A stretch of 64,000 nucleotides of DNA from positions 4,100,001 through 4,164,000 of the forward strand of contig NC_014391.1 in NCBI RefSeq assembly GCF_000145235.1, written 5' to 3'. Both the position numbers and the translations under genes were made by a program. This DNA is from Micromonospora aurantiaca ATCC 27029. GTDB taxonomy: Bacteria > Actinomycetota > Actinomycetes > Mycobacteriales > Micromonosporaceae. Shown here piece by piece: positions 25,031 to 33,323 of this stretch (the stretch's first letter is position 1; every line of letters begins with the position of its first letter). The notes under the pieces were generated by a model. It saw nothing but the letters and a program-made list of their open reading frames with translations. It ran no database searches and had not been told where the DNA came from.

Positions 25031-27622
25031 TCAGGACAGCAGCTCGACGTACCCGTCGGTGCCGTGCACGCGGATCCGCCCACCGTCCGGGATCAGCCGG
25101 GTCGCGTCCGGCACCGCCACCACTGCGGGCAGGCCGTACTCACGGGCGATCACCGCGCCGTGCGTCATCAGCCCGCCGACCTCCGTCACCAGGCCCGCGA
25201 CGGCCACGAACAGCGGCGTCCAGCTCGGGTCGGTGTGTGCGGTGACGAGGATGTCGCCCGGCTCCAGGTCGGCGCCGGCCAGGTCCGCCACGACCCGCGC
25301 CCGCCCCTCGACGACGCCGGCCGAGACCGCCAGCCCGGCCAGGGCGCCCGGTGGCACGTCGTCGCGCCGGTACGAGCCGTTCAGCGCCTCGCCGTCGGAG
25401 GTGAGCACCCGGGGCGGGGTGAGCGCCCGGTGCGCCCGGAACTCCTCCCGGCGGCTGCGGATCAGCGCGGCGTCCACAGAGCCGGTGGCCGCGACCTCGC
25501 GGAACTCGTCGAAGGTGAGGTAGAAGACGTCCTCCGGACCGGCGAGCACACCGGCGCGCACCAGCCGGCGGGCCTCGCCCATCAGCGCCTGCTTGTAGAC
25601 GGCGTAACGGCTCACGATGTCGTACTTCGGGTACTCCCGGTAGCCGGCGAACGTCCGTACCCGCTCGATCACGGCCTGCGTCTCGGCGGCCCTGCGCTCG
25701 CCGTCGGGGAGCGCGCGCAGGCGGTCCAGCACCTCCCGGGCCTTCGCCTCGGCCCGCTCCCGGCCCTGGGCGAAGCGGCGCGCAGCGGCGCCCGGGGCGA
25801 AGGTGCGGACGTTGTCCAGGATCAGCGGGACGAGCGTGGCCGGGTGCTCGCTCCACCGTGGCCGGGTGATGTCGATCTCGCCGACGCAGCGCATGCCGTA
25901 CCGGTCGAGGTAGCCGGCGATGGCGTCGCGCGCCTCGACGCCGCCGGGCAGCTTCGGCAGCTCGTCCAGGAACCCGTCGCCGGCGGCGTCCCGCAGGAAC
26001 GCCACCACCTCTGGGTACGCGCGGACCACGTCCGCCACGTCGAGCAGCGCCAGGCCCATCTCGGCGGTGACGTTGCCGGGCGCGGAGAGCGTGAGCGTGT
26101 CGGCGGCGTCGCGTTCGCCGAGCCACTCCCCCAGCTTGTCGTTGAGCCACCAGGTGGCCTGCATTCCCGCCATGATCACCTGGGCGCTCACCGGATCGGT
26201 GAGCACCCGCTTGTGCTCGGCGAACGCCTCGACCAGGAAGTCGAACAGCTCGGGTCCGGAGCGGCCGCGGACGTCGCGGCGCAGGGCGGCGAGAGACTCC
26301 CGGCTGCGTTCGACGAGCGTGGTGACGATCGCCGGGTCGGTGTCGATCGAGGGCGGCGGGCCGCCCACGGGCGGGCCGGCCGGGGCCGGGTCCGGCGCGG
26401 CCGGTACGACGTCCCGGGCGAGGACCGTGTCCAGCGCGTCCCGGGTGAGCGGGTCGGCCCGGCCGATCATGCCCAGGAACGCGGTACGACCCGCCGGGGT
26501 GGACAGGTGCGGCGTGGCGTCGACGAACAGCCGCCCACCCGCCTCGTGCATCGGCGCCATGGCGGTCAGCCGCCACATCGACAGGCCCAGCGGCTTCATC
26601 GCGTCGGTCATCATCTGTTGGTGGCCGACCGACAGGTAGACGTGGAACCGCCCGTCGGCGGCCGCCGGCACCGGGAACAGCGTGGTGATCGGCCGGCTCT
26701 GGAGGATGTGGATGTCGTCGCCGGTCAGGGCCCACTCGATGTCCTGCGGGCACCCGAAGCGCGCCTCGATCCGCCGTCCCAGCGCGGCGAGGCGTACCGC
26801 CTGCGCGTCGGTCAGCGCGGGCTGGGCCTGCCGCGCCGGGTCGACTGGCGTCTCCCGGGTGCCGCCGCCGGGCACCGCGTGCACCGCCCGCGCCTTCGCG
26901 CCGATCGTCCGGCCGGCCACCGCGCCGTCGCGCACCGTGAAGACGTCCGGGTTCACCAGGCCGGAGACCAGGGCCTCACCGAGACCGAAGCCGGCCTCCA
27001 CCGAGACCACCGTCCGGTTCCCGGTCACCGGGTCGGCGGTGAACATGATCCCGGCCGCGTCCGGGACGACCATCAGCTGCACCACCACGGCCATGTCCAC
27101 GGCACGGTCGTCGATGCCGTGGCGCCGCCGGTAGGTCACCCCCCGGTCGGTGAACAGCGAGGCCCAGCAGCGGCTCACGTGCCGCAGCACCTCGGCCGTG
27201 CCGACCACGTTCAGGTAGGTGTCCTGCTGGCCCGCGAACGAGGCGGTCGGCAGGTCCTCGGCGGTCGCGCTCGACCGCACGGCGTACGCGGCGTCCGCGC
27301 CGAGCCCGGCCAGCGCGGCGGTGACCGCCGCCGCGACGTCGCCCGGTAGCGCGGTCCGCTCGACGACGCGACGCACCTCGGCTGCGGCCGTCCGGAGCGC
27401 CGCCGGGTCGTCCGCGTCCGCGCGGGCGAGCCGGTCCAGCGGGCCGGCCAGCGACGGCGTCCGCGCCACCAGCCGGAAGGCGTCGGTGGTGACGCAGAAA
27501 CCCGGGGGTACGCGCACCCCGTCGATCCGCGTCAACGCCCCCAGGTGCGCGCCCTTGCCGCCGACCGCGGCGATCCGCGTCTCGTCGACCTCGTGCAGTT
27601 GCCACACGTACCGTCCGGTCAT
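25031..27622 (-). CDS. rph: Rifampin phosphotransferase
   Basis: 863 residues, matching the size of characterised Rph enzymes. Architecture: an N-terminal ATP-grasp part split into two lobes (about 1-320, with GGKGAHLGAL, AVRSSATAEDLPTASFAGQQ and MFTADPVTGNR), a large helical rifampin-binding domain (about 330-760), and a C-terminal swivelling domain with the phosphocarrier His in GGLMTHGAVIAREYG (His821). It inactivates rifamycins by phosphorylating the ansa-chain C21 hydroxyl using ATP. PEP synthase is the main alternative but is shorter at the C-terminus and organised differently. The ATG at 27622 follows GGGGGCACGGC and gives a family-like N-terminus. A rifamycin-associated element lies 60-80 bp upstream. 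Confidence 0.9.
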   Translation of the reverse strand: MTGRYVWQLHEVDETRIAAVGGKGAHLGALTRIDGVRVPPGFCVTTDAFRLVARTPSLAGPLDRLARADADDPAALRTAAAEVRRVVERTALPGDVAAAVTAALAGLGADAAYAVRSSATAEDLPTASFAGQQDTYLNVVGTAEVLRHVSRCWASLFTDRGVTYRRRHGIDDRAVDMAVVVQLMVVPDAAGIMFTADPVTGNRTVVSVEAGFGLGEALVSGLVNPDVFTVRDGAVAGRTIGAKARAVHAVPGGGTRETPVDPARQAQPALTDAQAVRLAALGRRIEARFGCPQDIEWALTGDDIHILQSRPITTLFPVPAAADGRFHVYLSVGHQQMMTDAMKPLGLSMWRLTAMAPMHEAGGRLFVDATPHLSTPAGRTAFLGMIGRADPLTRDALDTVLARDVVPAAPDPAPAGPPVGGPPPSIDTDPAIVTTLVERSRESLAALRRDVRGRSGPELFDFLVEAFAEHKRVLTDPVSAQVIMAGMQATWWLNDKLGEWLGERDAADTLTLSAPGNVTAEMGLALLDVADVVRAYPEVVAFLRDAAGDGFLDELPKLPGGVEARDAIAGYLDRYGMRCVGEIDITRPRWSEHPATLVPLILDNVRTFAPGAAARRFAQGRERAEAKAREVLDRLRALPDGERRAAETQAVIERVRTFAGYREYPKYDIVSRYAVYKQALMGEARRLVRAGVLAGPEDVFYLTFDEFREVAATGSVDAALIRSRREEFRAHRALTPPRVLTSDGEALNGSYRRDDVPPGALAGLAVSAGVVEGRARVVADLAGADLEPGDILVTAHTDPSWTPLFVAVAGLVTEVGGLMTHGAVIAREYGLPAVVAVPDATRLIPDGGRIRVHGTDGYVELLS

Positions 27623-27680
27623 GCCGTGCCCCCGTTTTCGCAGCTCGACCCGCATCGGCCGCTGATTCTGCGGCATCACC

Positions 27681-27700
27681 GGGGCCTTGCGGCAAGACCC
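27681..27700. promoter_or_regulatory. Rifamycin-associated element (RAE) upstream of rph
   Basis: GGGGCCTTGCGGCAAGACCC, centred on the perfect palindrome CTTGC-G-GCAAG, closely matches the published 19-bp RAE that precedes rifamycin-inactivating genes in actinobacteria. A TATATC hexamer reading toward rph lies just upstream (27708-27713), so the element sits at the transcription start region. Confidence 0.8.
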
Positions 27701-27915
27701 GGGGTGCGATATACGTTGATAGTGGCGAGGAGAGGTGTCTCCTTGCCTTTCGTTTTGCCGCACCACGAACCCCTTCCCTGACCCGCTGCCGTCACGTGAG
27801 TCAGATCTCCCCGCCCCGGGTGGAGTGCCGGGGGCGCGACGGGGCAAGAAGCGACCACGAGGCCGCGACGCGGCCCGGACGAGCGGGACCGGACGGGGTG
27901 GGGGAGACTCGGGCG

Positions 27916-30900
27916 ATGAGCGGCGCTGACACCGACCCGCGTACGCGTGCCGACGTCTTCGCCGTGGACGCGGAGATCGGGCCGGACCTGGCGCGGATCG
28001 ACTGGTCGGCGCACCCCCTGGGCCCGCCGGACACCTGGCCGCAGAGCCTGCGGACCGCGGTGCGGATCCTGCTGTCCTCCCGGTTCCCGATGTGGATGGC
28101 CTGGGGGCCGCAGCTCAGTTTCTTCTGTAACGCCGCCTACCGGCGGGACACGCTCGGCCGCAAGTACCCGTGGGCGCTGGGGCTGCCGGCGAACGAGGTA
28201 TGGGCGGAGATCTGGGACGACATCGGCCCTCGTGTCGACACCGTGCTGCGCACCGGCGAGGCGACCTGGGACGAGGGCCTGCTGCTGTTCCTGGAGCGCG
28301 CCGGCTACCGGGAGGAGACGTACCACACGTTCTCCTACAGCCCGCTGCGCGCCGACGACGGCAGCCTGGTCGGGATGCTCTGTGTGGTCAGCGAGGACAC
28401 CGAGCGGGTCATCGGCGAACGGCGGATGGCCACGCTGCGCGACCTCGGCTCGGACCCGAGCGTCATCCGCACCGAACAGGAGACGCTCGCGTTCGTCAGC
28501 CGCCAGCTGGCCCGCAACCCGCAGGACCTGCCGTTCACGCTCACCTACCTGTACGACGACGACGGCGGCGCCCGGCTGGTGGAGGCGACCGGGCTGGCGG
28601 CGGGCCATCCGGCGGCCCCCGCCACGCTGTCCCCCGGCGACCCGGCCGCGCCGTGGCCGGCCGGCGCCCTCACCGAGGGCGAGTCGGTGCGGGTCGCGCT
28701 CGACGGCCCCGCCTTCACGGACCTGCCCGCCGGTGTCTGGCCCGCCGCGCCGGCCGAGGCGCTCCTGGTGCCGCTGCGCCAGCAGGGCGGAGCGCCGTAC
28801 GGGTTCCTGGTCGCCGGGCTGAACCGCTACCGGGCGCTGGACGACGGGTACCGCGGCTTCGTCGAGCTGACCGCCGGGCATCTGGCCACCGGGATCGCCA
28901 GCGCCCGCAGCTACCAGGCGCAGCAGCGGCGCGCCGAGGAACTCGCCGAGCTGGACCGCGCGAAGACCGCGTTCTTCTCCAACATCAGTCACGAGTTCCG
29001 CACCCCGCTCACCTTGATCATGGGACCGCTGGACGAGTTGCGCGGCCGGTTGCAGGGCGCCGACGAGCAGGTCCGCACCGAGCTGGACGTCATCCGCCGC
29101 AACGGGCTGCGCCTGGGCAAGCTGGTCAACAGCCTGCTCGACTTCTCCCGCATCGAGGCCGGGCGGATGCAGGCCCGCTACGAGCCGGTGGACCTGGCCG
29201 CGGTGACCGCCGACCTGGCGAGCGTCTTCCGGTCGGCTATCGAACGGGCCGGTTTGTCCTTCGAGGTCGACTGCCCGCCCCTGCCCGAGCCGGTGCACCT
29301 GGACCGCGGCATGTGGGAGAAGGTGGTGCTGAACCTGCTCAGCAACGCGCTGAAGTTCACCTTCGACGGCACGATCCGGGTGGAGCTGCGCGCCGATGGC
29401 GACGCGGCGGTGCTGCGGATCTCCGACACCGGCATCGGCGTACCCGCCGACGAGATGCCGCGCCTGTTCGAGCGGTTCCACCGCATCGAGAACGCCCGCT
29501 CCCGTTCCGACGAGGGCAGCGGCATCGGCCTGGCCCTGGTCCAGGAGCTGGTCACGCTGCACGGCGGCGACATCGACGCGTCCAGCGCGGTGGGCCGGGG
29601 CACCACCTTCACGATCCGGCTGCCGTTCGGCACCGCCCACCTGCCCGCCGACGCGCTCGCCCCGGCGGGCACCGGCCGGGCGCCGGTGTCGGCCGAGCCG
29701 TTCGTGCAGGAGGCGCTGCGCTGGCTGCCCGCCGACCCGGGCGCCGCCGTCGGCGAGGGCGACCCGGCCGAGGGGCCGGTCCAGCCGCTGCCCGGTGGGG
29801 CGCCGGCCCGGGTCCTGGTGGCCGACGACAACGCCGACATGCGGGAGTACCTCACCCGGCTGCTGCGCTCGGCCGGACACGAGGTGCGGGCCGTCGCCGA
29901 CGGGCGGGCCGCGCTGGACGCCGCCCGCGCGCACACCCCCGACCTGGTGGTCAGCGACGTGATGATGCCCCGGCTCGACGGCCTGCAACTGGTGGCCGCG
30001 CTGCGCGCCGACCAGCGTACGGCCGGCACTCCGGTGCTGCTGCTGTCCGCCCGCGCCGGTCAGGAGGCCTCGATCGAGGGGTTGGAGGCCGGCGCCGACG
30101 ACTACCTGGTCAAGCCGTTCCCGGCCGCCGAGCTGCTGGCCCGGGTACGCGCGAACGTGGAGCTGGCCCGGCTGCGCAACCACCACGCCCGCTGGCGTAC
30201 CGCGCTCGTCGACTCGTTGCAGGAGGCGTTCTTCGTCTGCGACGAGGACGGCGCGGTGGTCGAGATCAACGCGGCGTTCACCGGCATCCTCGGGTACGGA
30301 ACCGAGGACCTGCCCTACCCCGCGGTGCACCCGTGGTGGCCGGACCGGGAGGCCGAGCCCGAGGCGCACCGCCAGGTGGCAGAGGCGTTCTCGAGACTCG
30401 TGGGGCAGACCCGTGGCACGTACACCGTGCCGGTGACCCACCGCGACGGGCACCGGATCTGGATCTCGGCCGCGTTCAACCAGGTCGACGACCCGGACAG
30501 CGGCCGCCGGATGATCGTCGGCACGTTCCGCGACGTCACCGCCGAGCACTACGCCGTGCAGCGGGAGACCGCCCTGGCCGGGCTCAGCATGCGGCTGTCG
30601 CAGGCCGACGACCTCACCGACGCGCTGCACGGGGTGCTGGACGAGCTGCGCAAGCTGTGGCGGGCGGCCGGCGTGCTCACCGCCGTCTTCCGCGACCTGC
30701 CCGCCCCCGAGGTGACCGCCACCGATCCGGCGGCCCGGTGGGAGACGTTACCGCAGGAGCGCCGGCAGGCGTTGCTCGCGCTGCGGGACACCCCGCTGCT
30801 GACCCCGGTGGCGACGCGTACGCACGGCGCCGGCATCGCCGTCGAGCATCCGCACGGCACCATGGCGCTCTGGATCGACCTGGGCGAGAAGCGGCCCTTC

Positions 30901-32064
30901 ACCGAGCAGGACCAGACGCTGCTGGCGCTGCTGGCCGGCCACATCGGGCAGGGGCTGCACCGGGTGCACCAGATCGACCAGCAGCGGGAGACCGCGCTGG
31001 CCCTGCAACGGGCGATCCTCGGCCCGGCGCAGCTCCCCGCCGGTTTCGCGGTGCGGTACTCCCCCGCCGCGATGCCGCTCAAGGTCGGCGGCGACTGGTA
31101 CGACACCGTCGAGCTGCCGGACGGGCGCATCGGCATCGTGGTCGGCGACTGCGTGGGACACGGCCTTCAGGCCGCGACGGTGATGGGTCAGCTGCGCAGC
31201 GCCTGCCGTGCCCTGCTGTTGCAGGACCCGAGCCCGGCCCGGACGCTCGTGGCGCTGGACCGGTTCGCCGCGCTGCTGCCGGGGGCGTCCTGCGCCACCG
31301 TCTTCTGTGGCGTCCTCGACCCGGCCACCGGCCTGATGCGCTACTCCAGCGCCGGTCACCCACCGGCCATCGTGGTCCGCGCCGACGGCACTCCCGAACT
31401 GCTGCAGCACGGCCGGTCCCGGCCGCTGGCCGTACGCCCCGGGCAGGAACGTCCCGAGGCGGAGGCGACGGTCCCGCCGCGCGCCACCCTGATGCTCTAC
31501 ACCGACGGCCTGGTGGAACGCCGCCGCCAGCCGATCACCGCCGGCATCGCCCGCGCCACCGACGCCATCCAGCAGGGCCACCACGCGCCGGTCGAGGTGC
31601 TGGCGACCGAGATCATGGACCGGCTCACCCCGGACGGCGGCTACCACGACGACGTGGCCCTGCTGCTCTACCGTCACCCCGGGCCGCTGGAACTGGAGTT
31701 CCCGGCCGAGTCGACGCGCCTGGCCGAGGTCCGCACCGCGCTGCGGGGATGGCTGGACCGCTGCGGGCTGGCCCCGGCCCACGCGTACAACATCCTGGTG
31801 GCGGCCGGGGAGGCGTGCGCCAACGCGATCGAGCACGGGCACCGCGACAACCCGGGCGGCCGGATCCGGCTGCGCGCCGCCGCCACCGCCGGCGCCCTGC
31901 GCCTGAGCGTCACCGACAGCGGACACTGGCGCGACCGGGACCAGCCTCCCGACCCGCACCGCGGCCGGGGACTCGTGCTCATGCGCGCGCTGATGGACAA
32001 CATCAGCGTCACTCCGGGGGCCACCGGCACCACCGTCGACATGCAGGCGAGGATCACGCCATGA
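27916..32064 (+). CDS. Hybrid sensor kinase / response regulator / PP2C phosphatase / RsbW-like ATPase
   Basis: 1382 residues, cytoplasmic (no transmembrane segment). Order: PAS-like input (about 15-150), GAF (about 175-325), histidine kinase with phosphoacceptor His359 in SHEFRTPLT, HATPase (about 465-580, with GIGVPADEMPRLFERFHR and GSGIGLALVQ), receiver domain with Asp681 in VVSDVMMPRLDG, second PAS (about 765-880), second GAF (about 885-1030), SpoIIE-type PP2C phosphatase (from about 1035, with GGDWYDTVEL and VVGDCVGHG), and a C-terminal RsbW-like HATPase (about 1258-1382, VAAGEACANAIEHGHRD). Start at ATG 27916; an earlier ATG (27796) adds a non-conserved stretch. The stop overlaps a STAS gene, so the pair can run a complete partner-switching circuit. 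Confidence 0.92.
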   Translation: MSGADTDPRTRADVFAVDAEIGPDLARIDWSAHPLGPPDTWPQSLRTAVRILLSSRFPMWMAWGPQLSFFCNAAYRRDTLGRKYPWALGLPANEVWAEIWDDIGPRVDTVLRTGEATWDEGLLLFLERAGYREETYHTFSYSPLRADDGSLVGMLCVVSEDTERVIGERRMATLRDLGSDPSVIRTEQETLAFVSRQLARNPQDLPFTLTYLYDDDGGARLVEATGLAAGHPAAPATLSPGDPAAPWPAGALTEGESVRVALDGPAFTDLPAGVWPAAPAEALLVPLRQQGGAPYGFLVAGLNRYRALDDGYRGFVELTAGHLATGIASARSYQAQQRRAEELAELDRAKTAFFSNISHEFRTPLTLIMGPLDELRGRLQGADEQVRTELDVIRRNGLRLGKLVNSLLDFSRIEAGRMQARYEPVDLAAVTADLASVFRSAIERAGLSFEVDCPPLPEPVHLDRGMWEKVVLNLLSNALKFTFDGTIRVELRADGDAAVLRISDTGIGVPADEMPRLFERFHRIENARSRSDEGSGIGLALVQELVTLHGGDIDASSAVGRGTTFTIRLPFGTAHLPADALAPAGTGRAPVSAEPFVQEALRWLPADPGAAVGEGDPAEGPVQPLPGGAPARVLVADDNADMREYLTRLLRSAGHEVRAVADGRAALDAARAHTPDLVVSDVMMPRLDGLQLVAALRADQRTAGTPVLLLSARAGQEASIEGLEAGADDYLVKPFPAAELLARVRANVELARLRNHHARWRTALVDSLQEAFFVCDEDGAVVEINAAFTGILGYGTEDLPYPAVHPWWPDREAEPEAHRQVAEAFSRLVGQTRGTYTVPVTHRDGHRIWISAAFNQVDDPDSGRRMIVGTFRDVTAEHYAVQRETALAGLSMRLSQADDLTDALHGVLDELRKLWRAAGVLTAVFRDLPAPEVTATDPAARWETLPQERRQALLALRDTPLLTPVATRTHGAGIAVEHPHGTMALWIDLGEKRPFTEQDQTLLALLAGHIGQGLHRVHQIDQQRETALALQRAILGPAQLPAGFAVRYSPAAMPLKVGGDWYDTVELPDGRIGIVVGDCVGHGLQAATVMGQLRSACRALLLQDPSPARTLVALDRFAALLPGASCATVFCGVLDPATGLMRYSSAGHPPAIVVRADGTPELLQHGRSRPLAVRPGQERPEAEATVPPRATLMLYTDGLVERRRQPITAGIARATDAIQQGHHAPVEVLATEIMDRLTPDGGYHDDVALLLYRHPGPLELEFPAESTRLAEVRTALRGWLDRCGLAPAHAYNILVAAGEACANAIEHGHRDNPGGRIRLRAAATAGALRLSVTDSGHWRDRDQPPDPHRGRGLVLMRALMDNISVTPGATGTTVDMQARITP

Positions 32065-32360
32065 GCACGTCCCTGACCCTGACCACGAGCGACAGCCCCG
32101 ACGGCGTCCGCGTGCTGGCCGCCGTCGGTGAGATCGACATGAGCAACGCGTCCGCCTTCGCCGACGCGCTGGCCGAGGCCGTACGCCCCGACGGCGAACC
32201 CCTGGTCGTGGACCTCACCAAGGTGGAGTACCTGGACAGCGCCGGGCTGGCCGCGCTGTTCCCGCACGCCGACCGGATCGCGCTGATCGCCGGCCCGCTG
32301 CTGGAGCCGTTGCTGACCATCTCCGGGCTGGCCGACCTCACCACGGTCCGCAGCGCCTGA
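32061..32360 (+). CDS. STAS-domain anti-anti-sigma factor
   Basis: 99 residues, a single STAS domain. The phosphorylatable serine is in KVEYLDSAGLAALF (Ser60), the site at which RsbW/SpoIIAB kinases inactivate such proteins and SpoIIE-type phosphatases reactivate them. The ATG overlaps the stop of the large hybrid kinase by four bases, so the two are translationally coupled and very likely act together: the C-terminal HATPase may phosphorylate it and the PP2C domain may reverse this. No sigma factor gene is adjacent, so the final target is unknown. Confidence 0.9.
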   Translation: MSTSLTLTTSDSPDGVRVLAAVGEIDMSNASAFADALAEAVRPDGEPLVVDLTKVEYLDSAGLAALFPHADRIALIAGPLLEPLLTISGLADLTTVRSA

Positions 32361-32383
32361 CGCCGTCGGGGCGTCAGGCGCTG
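32351..32383. terminator. Bidirectional terminator between STAS and USP genes
   Basis: CAGCGCCTGACGCC and GGCGTCAGGCGCTG form a perfect 14-bp stem around a 5-base loop. The left arm includes the last codons and stop of the STAS gene; the USP gene converges from the right. Confidence 0.8.
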
Positions 32384-32408
32384 TCGCGGGTCGGGCGCGG
32401 TCGCGGGG

Positions 32409-33290
32409 TCAGGTTCCGTTGCGCACGATCACCAGCGGCGAGTGGGCGTGGTGCAGCACCGCGTGGCTGACCGAGCCGAGCAGCAGCCCGCCCAGCGCGC
32501 CACGTCCGTGCGCGCCGACCACCACGAGCTGGGCGTCCTTCGACTCCTCCACAAGCACCCGGGCCGGGGCGCCGCGCAGCGACCGCTGCCGTACCGGCAC
32601 GTCGGGGTAACGCTCGGCCCAGCCCGCGATCGACTCGGCGAGGACGCGCCGGGACTCCTCGGCGAGCGCCTCCGGGTCGTACACCAGGGGCAGGATGTCG
32701 CCGGGGCCGATCGGGGTGGGGTACAGCCAGGCGTGCACCACGATCAGCGACGCGCCCCGGCGGTCGGCCTCCTCGTACGCGTACCCGACCGCCGCGGTGG
32801 ACAGCTCGGAGCCGTCCACGCCGACCACGACCGGGCCGTCGGCGCGCGCCTCGCCGCGCGTCACCAGCACCGGGCAGTGCGCGCGGGCCGACACCTGGAG
32901 CGTGACCGAGCCGATCAGCAGGCCGGCGAACCCGCCCAGACCGCGGTGGCCGAGCACGATCAGCGCCGCCTCGCGGGACTCGGCGACCAGCACCGCCGCC
33001 GGCGCGCCGTCGACCACCACGCCGGTGACAGGCACGTCCGGGGCGACCTTGCCGGCCTCGGCGACCGCCTCGGCGACGACCCGTTCGGCCTGGTTGCGCA
33101 GGCCGGCGCCGGCGGGCGCGCCCGGGGCCGGGGTGAGCGGCGCGCGGGTCAGCGGCCAGATGAAGGCGTGCACCACCTGCAGCGGCCGGTTCCGGTCGGC
33201 GGCCTCGCGGGCGGCCACCCGGACCGCGTCCAGCGAGGCGGCGGAGCCGTCCACGCCCACCACGACGGGGGCCTGCGAGTGGATCGTCAT
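32409..33290 (-). CDS. Tandem universal stress protein
   Basis: 293 residues made of two UspA domains (about 8-145 and 152-292). Each starts with VVVGVDGS and ends with the ATP-binding GxxG-x9-G(S) loop: GHRGLGGFAGLLIGSV in the first and GAHGRGALGGLLLGSV in the second. Tandem ATP-binding USPs are widespread in actinobacteria and are usually induced by hypoxia, starvation or dormancy signals. The ATG at 33290 follows AAGGAGGACGAC; a start five codons earlier would place the ribosome-binding site inside the gene. The P-type ATPase gene lies 33 bp upstream in the same direction, and such USP/cation-pump pairs recur in stress regulons. Confidence 0.92.
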   Translation of the reverse strand: MTIHSQAPVVVGVDGSAASLDAVRVAAREAADRNRPLQVVHAFIWPLTRAPLTPAPGAPAGAGLRNQAERVVAEAVAEAGKVAPDVPVTGVVVDGAPAAVLVAESREAALIVLGHRGLGGFAGLLIGSVTLQVSARAHCPVLVTRGEARADGPVVVGVDGSELSTAAVGYAYEEADRRGASLIVVHAWLYPTPIGPGDILPLVYDPEALAEESRRVLAESIAGWAERYPDVPVRQRSLRGAPARVLVEESKDAQLVVVGAHGRGALGGLLLGSVSHAVLHHAHSPLVIVRNGT

Positions 33291-33323
33291 GTCGTCCTCC
33301 TTCACTCGTCCTCAGCCTGCCGG

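Noticed and set aside
22583..27349. A 1588-residue plus-strand open frame
   Set aside because: It spans the antisense of xylanase, OYE, MerR and rph; real genes there have clear motifs, and the frame is a codon-bias artefact.
25031..27622. Phosphoenolpyruvate synthase as the identity of the large PEP-utiliser-like gene
   Set aside because: The domain order, 863-residue length and the upstream RAE fit rifampin phosphotransferase better.
27676..30630. A 984-residue minus-strand open frame over the hybrid kinase
   Set aside because: Shadow of the kinase gene; no ribosome-binding site and no domains.
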